In this document: in pieces, positions 60,526 through 64,000 of the stretch
Layout of the letters: each line of letters starts with the position of its first letter
Position numbering within the stretch: the stretch's first letter is position 1
Assembly (NCBI GenBank): GCA_963761905.1
Contig: CAVXIQ010000009.1
Location: 21,352-85,351, forward strand
Length of the DNA: 64,000 bases
Origin: Gaiellasilicea sp963761905
GTDB taxonomy: Bacteria > Actinomycetota > Thermoleophilia > Gaiellales > Gaiellaceae
Reading direction: 5' to 3'
Made by a program: the position numbers and the translations under genes
The notes under the pieces: model-generated
The model's database searches: none
Told to the model about the DNA's origin: nothing
What the model saw: the letters and a program-made list of their open reading frames with translations, nothing else

Positions 60526-63500
60526 GCGGTGGCCGAAGTGGTGAGCCGGCGGCAATGCGGCGCCGACGTCGCGCTGCGCGATCCCGCGTGCGAGCTGGCC
60601 GAGGCTCTCGAGCTCGCTGACGACGATGTTCCGGTTCTCGCCCAGACGCTCGAAGCGGCCGCGCACGAGCAGGAGCGGCTCGCCACGCACGGTCGCGCGA
60701 TGGCGCTCGTAGACCTCGGGCGAGACGATCAGGTTCACCTGGCCCGCCTCGTCCTCGAGCAGCATGAAGACGATCCCGTTCGCGGTCGCCGGCCGCTGGC
60801 GCGCGATCGCGAGGCCGGCGAAGGCGACACGGCTTCGGTGCGGGGCGGCGTTCAGCTCCGGGCTCGCGAGCACCTCCGGCGGCAGATGCGGCCGCAGCAG
60901 CGTCAGCGGATGCACGTCGACGGAGAGGCTCGTGCCCGCGTAGTCGGCGAGCATCCGCTCCCAGTCGGTCAGATCCGGCAGCGACGGGGTCGCCGCGGTC
61001 GGCTCCAGCGAGAGCCGGAGCTGAACGTTCTCGCGCACGGTCTGCGGGCGGAGGACGAGCCCGAGCTGCCAGAGGAGGTCGCGCCGCTTCCCCCACCGGT
61101 CGCAGGCGCCGCTCCGGAGGAGCGCCTCCAGCTCGCGCGCGTCGAGAGGCGCTCGCCGAGCGAGATCGCCCACGTCCGCGAAGGGCCCGTTCGCCTCGCG
61201 CTCGGCGACGAGACGCGTCGCGTCGTCGTCCCCCACCGACTTCACGTATGCGAGCCCGATCCGGACGACCGCTCCCTCTTCCAGCGAGCAGCCGGCCGCG
61301 CTCAGGTTGATGTCCGGCGAGCGCACCTCGACGCCTCGTCTCTGAGCATCACGCACCAGACTTGCCGGCGGGTAGAAGCCCATCGGCTGCGCGTTCAGGA
61401 GCGAGCAGAGGAACTCGGCCGGATAGTGGTGGCGCAGCCACGCAGACTGGTAGGCGAGCAGGCCGAACGCGGCGGCGTGCGACTTCGGGAAGCCGAAGCC
61501 GGAGAAGCCCGTCAGCTTGTCGTAGACGAGGTCGGCGGTGGCCGCGTCGACGCCCTTCGCCTCAGCGCCCGCGACGAACTGCGCCCGGAACGCCTCGAGC
61601 GCCTCGACGCTTCGTTTCCGGCTCATCGCGCGGCGCAGCCCTTCCGCCTCACCCACCGTGAAGCCCGCGAGCGCCATCGCCACCTCGAGCACCTGATCCT
61701 GGAAGACGACGACGCCGTGCGTCTCGCGGAGCGGCTCGCGGAGGAGCTCGTGGTCGACCGGCGGCACGTAGTCCGGATCGACCCGGAGCTGCTCGCGGGC
61801 GTGGATGTAGGGGTGCACGGCCTTCCCCTGGATCGGCCCGGGCCGGACGAGCGCGACCTGGACGGTGAGGTCGTCGAGGTTCTCGGGCTTCGTCCGAAGG
61901 AGGCTCTGCATCTGCGCGCGGCTCTCGATCTGGAAGTCGCCGACGGTGTCCGCGCGCTGGATCTCGGCGTAGACGGCCTCGATCGTCGAGCGGGATCCGC
62001 GAGAGGTCGATCGGCTCGCCGTAGGCCTCGGCGATCTGGTCGACGCAGTCCTCGACCGCCGAGAGCATCCCGAGCCCGAGCAGGTCGATCTTGAGGAAGC
62101 CCGCGTCGGCGCACGAGTCCTTGTCCCACTGGCAGAGCTGGCGGCCGGCCATCGCCGCCGGTTGCACCGGGACGAGCTCGACGAGCGGCCGGGACGAGAT
62201 CACCATCCCGCCCGGGTGCTGTGAGATGTGACGCGGGAGGCCGCCGATCTCGCCGGTCAGCTCCGCGAAGGCGCGCCAGCGCGGCGAGACCAGCTTGCGC
62301 TCGTACTCGGGGAGGAGCGCGAGCTCCTCGGCGACCCGCTTCGCGCTCCATCCGTCCGAGACGCGGGCCAGCCGCTCGAGCTCGGCGAACGGAAGCCCGA
62401 GCGCCTTGCCCACGTCGCGGATCGCCCCGCGCGAGCGGTAGGTGGCGAAGCTCGCGACGAGCGAGGCATGGCGGCGGCCGTACCGCTCGGTCACGGCGAC
62501 GATCAGCTTCTCGCGGATGTCGCGCGGGAAGTCGAGGTCGATGTCGGGCACCGACGAGAGCTCCCGGTTGAGGAAGCGGCCGAGCGAGAGGTTCGACGCG
62601 ACCGGGTCGACGTGCGAGAGCCCGGTCAGGTAGCAGACGATCGAGCCGACGGAGCTGCCGCGCCCTCGCCCCGGCGGCAGCGAGCGCCTCGGCGAGCCGC
62701 GCCCCCGCACCTCGTTCGCGCACTCGCGCGCGAGCTCGAGCACCTCCCAGTGGAGGAGGAAGAAGCCGGCGAGCCCGAGCTCGTCGATCAGCGCGAGCTC
62801 CTCGCGGAGCCGCCGCCGAGCCTGACCGAGCAGCGGCCTGTTGCTCGGTGGATAGCGGTCGGCGAACGCGGCCTCGCAGACCTGAGCGAGCTGCCGGATC
62901 GCGGGCTCGGCGCCGTCGGAGAAGTCGGGGTAGCGGTAGCCGAGCTCGGCGGTGAGGTCGAACTCGAGCCGCTCGGCGAGCTCGACGGTTCTCCGCACGG
63001 CGTCGCGGTCGTCGGGGAAGAGCTCGTCGAGCTCGGCGGGCGCGCGCAGGATGCTCTCGCGGTTGCCGCGCCGCTCGCGCTCGCAGCCGTCGAGCGAGGT
63101 GCGCTGCCGGATCGCGACGAGCACGTCCTGGAGCGCGGTTCGCCGCGAGCGAATGCGCGTGCACGTTCCCGGTGACGACGGTCTGCGCGCCGAGGTGGGC
63201 GGCGAGATCACGCAGGAGCGCGTTCCGGTGGGCATCGCCACGCTCGAACGGCCGTTGCAGCTCGACGTAGAAGCGGTCGCCGAATGCCCGCGCGAGCTCG
63301 ACCGCCGCGTTCGGGTCGCGGACGCCGAGCCCCGTGCGCGCGCAGCCGGAGAGGCAGACGAGTCCCTCGCTCGACTCGGCAAGCAGAGCCGGAGCGAGCG
63401 CTGGCGGCAGCACGTCACCGCCCTCCTTCGGCCGCGTCCCTGCGTGAGCGGCTGTGAGGAGGCGGCACAGATTGGCGTAGCCGGCAGCCGACTCGACGAG

Positions 63501-63731
63501 GAGCGTCACATGCGAGCCGCCGACGAGCGTCACCTCCGCCCCGGTGAGCGGCCGCACTCCCACGAGCTTCGCCGCGTGGGCGAACTCGAGCGAGCCGTAG
63601 ACCCCGTCGTGGTCGGTGAGCGCAAGGGCCTCGTAGCCGAGCTCCGCGGCTCGCAGAGCGAGCTCCTCGGGATGCGAAGCGCCGTCGAGGAACGAATAGG
63701 CTGAATGGGCGTGGAGCTCGACGTAACCCAA
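60523..63731 (-). CDS. dnaE2: Error-prone DNA polymerase DnaE2, two frame breaks
   Basis: C-family polymerase of about 1,068 aa used in damage-induced mutagenesis. The PHP domain opens GYVELHAHSAYSFLDGASHP. The palm contains SSVPDIDLDFPRDIREKLIV with catalytic Asp residues, then QHPGGMVISSRPLVELVPVQ and SGFGFPKSHAAAFGLLAYQS. A C-terminal OB fold includes NGIVFMLLEDEAGQVNLIVS. Length and the missing tau-binding tail indicate DnaE2, not DnaE1. Surplus bases near 63140-63146 and 61980-61983 break the frame. TTG 63731 is preceded by TAGGAG at 6 nt. No imuA or imuB is visible nearby. Confidence 0.9.
63697..63702 (+). promoter_or_regulatory. -10 element TAGGCT for the cupin gene
   Basis: TAGGCT followed by 8 nt and GTG 63711; it lies inside the 5' coding part of dnaE2. 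Confidence 0.4.
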
Positions 63732-64000
63732 CCGCTGCTCCTAGCCGCCGGAGAGGGCGAGATCGTCGGCGACTCTGAGGACCGGCGGGTCGAGATCCTC
63801 TGCGACCGCGATGAGCTTGTGCGTCACATGGACGCGGTTCGGGCCCGGACGGGACGGCGCGAATCCCCACATCCACCGGCACCACACCGACCTCTTCTAT
63901 GTGCTCGACGGCGAGCTGACAGTTGGCCTCGGAGCCGACCGGCAGGAGACAGCCGTCCCGGCGGGGACGCTCGTGGTCGCGCCGCCGTTCGTCGTCCACG
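63711..64000 (+). CDS. Cupin domain protein, partial, frame broken once
   Basis: The window ends inside this gene. GTG 63711 (or ATG 63705) opens VELDVTQPLLLAAGEGEIVG. One surplus base near 63819-63824 separates EILCDRDELV from VTWTRFGPGRDGANPH. The cupin core then reads PHIHRHHTDLFYVLDGELTV with two His and an Asp of the metal motif, and VPAGTLVVAPPFVVH. Function unknown. The 5' end overlaps the dnaE2 start by 21 nt on the opposite strand. Confidence 0.7.
   Translation, partial: MELDVTQPLLLAAGEGEIVGDSEDRRVEILCDRDELVRHMDAVRARTGRRESPHPPAPHRPLLCARRRADSWPRSRPAGDSRPGGDARGRAAVRRP

Overview
The window is a gene-dense stretch of high-GC bacterial chromosome. The best fit is an actinobacterium of the Thermoleophilia type (Gaiellales or Solirubrobacterales relatives); this placement is inferred from gene content, not from a tree. 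Indicators are DivIVA and SepF division genes, a GarA-like FHA protein beside an FtsR-like MerR regulator, an RsiG-like anti-sigma protein, MurT/GatD for lipid II amidation, a full set of diaminopimelate genes and MEP-pathway genes. I see no prophage, insertion sequence, CRISPR array or other large mobile element.

Layout. 0-7.5 kb (+): cinA, recA, recX, rny, an NTF2-like gene, miaB and a sugar epimerase. 7.5-9.8 kb (+): a badly disrupted tyrosine-phosphatase-like gene, miaA and dapF. 9.8-12.8 kb (-): dapD, dapC and dapE, convergent with dapF. 12.8-16.5 kb (+): hflX, dut, a Nudix gene and a PLP decarboxylase. 16.5-18.6 kb (-): gatD and murT. 18.7-22.4 kb: a homing-endonuclease-repeat protein, a stand-alone glutaminase domain and two convergent sigma-70 genes. 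22.5-26.4 kb: an EamA transporter, uppP and small unknown genes. 26.4-31.5 kb (-): rsiG, garA, ftsR-like and apt; then a nucleotidyltransferase/mutase-like fusion and pgsA. 31.6-33.7 kb: HutF-like deiminase and a GH99-like gene. 33.8-39.8 kb (-): dxr, rseP, ispG, proS, a small HTH gene and tRNA-Pro. 39.5-44.5 kb (-): rpsB, tsf, pyrH, frr, uppS, cdsA and a lipoprotein. 44.6-53.3 kb (-): murA, a HisB-like gene, ridA, cca, pgeF, yggS, sepF, yggT, divIVA, yggU, dksA-like, lspA and rluD. 53.3-64 kb: an HD protein, class V aminotransferase, EEP nuclease, GT4 glycosyltransferase, two GH15 enzymes, dnaE2 and a cupin cut by the window end.

The genes combine into a Gram-positive envelope and growth programme: lysine/DAP synthesis (dapD, dapC, dapE, dapF), lipid carrier supply (dxr, ispG, uppS, uppP), peptidoglycan precursor synthesis and amidation (murA, murT, gatD), phospholipid synthesis (cdsA, pgsA), division (sepF, divIVA, yggT) and translation (rpsB, tsf, frr, proS, cca, miaA, miaB).

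Two sequence-level features run through the window. First, most transcription units begin with a TAnnnT hexamer followed by 6-9 nt and then the start codon, which predicts widespread leaderless mRNAs; several of these hexamers reuse the TAG stop codon of the preceding gene, and at least one divergent pair shares an almost fully overlapping -10. Second, at least a dozen genes carry single-base frame breaks, almost all one-base insertions, including murA, dnaE2, cca, miaA and rseP. I read these mainly as sequencing or assembly errors and annotate the genes at full length.
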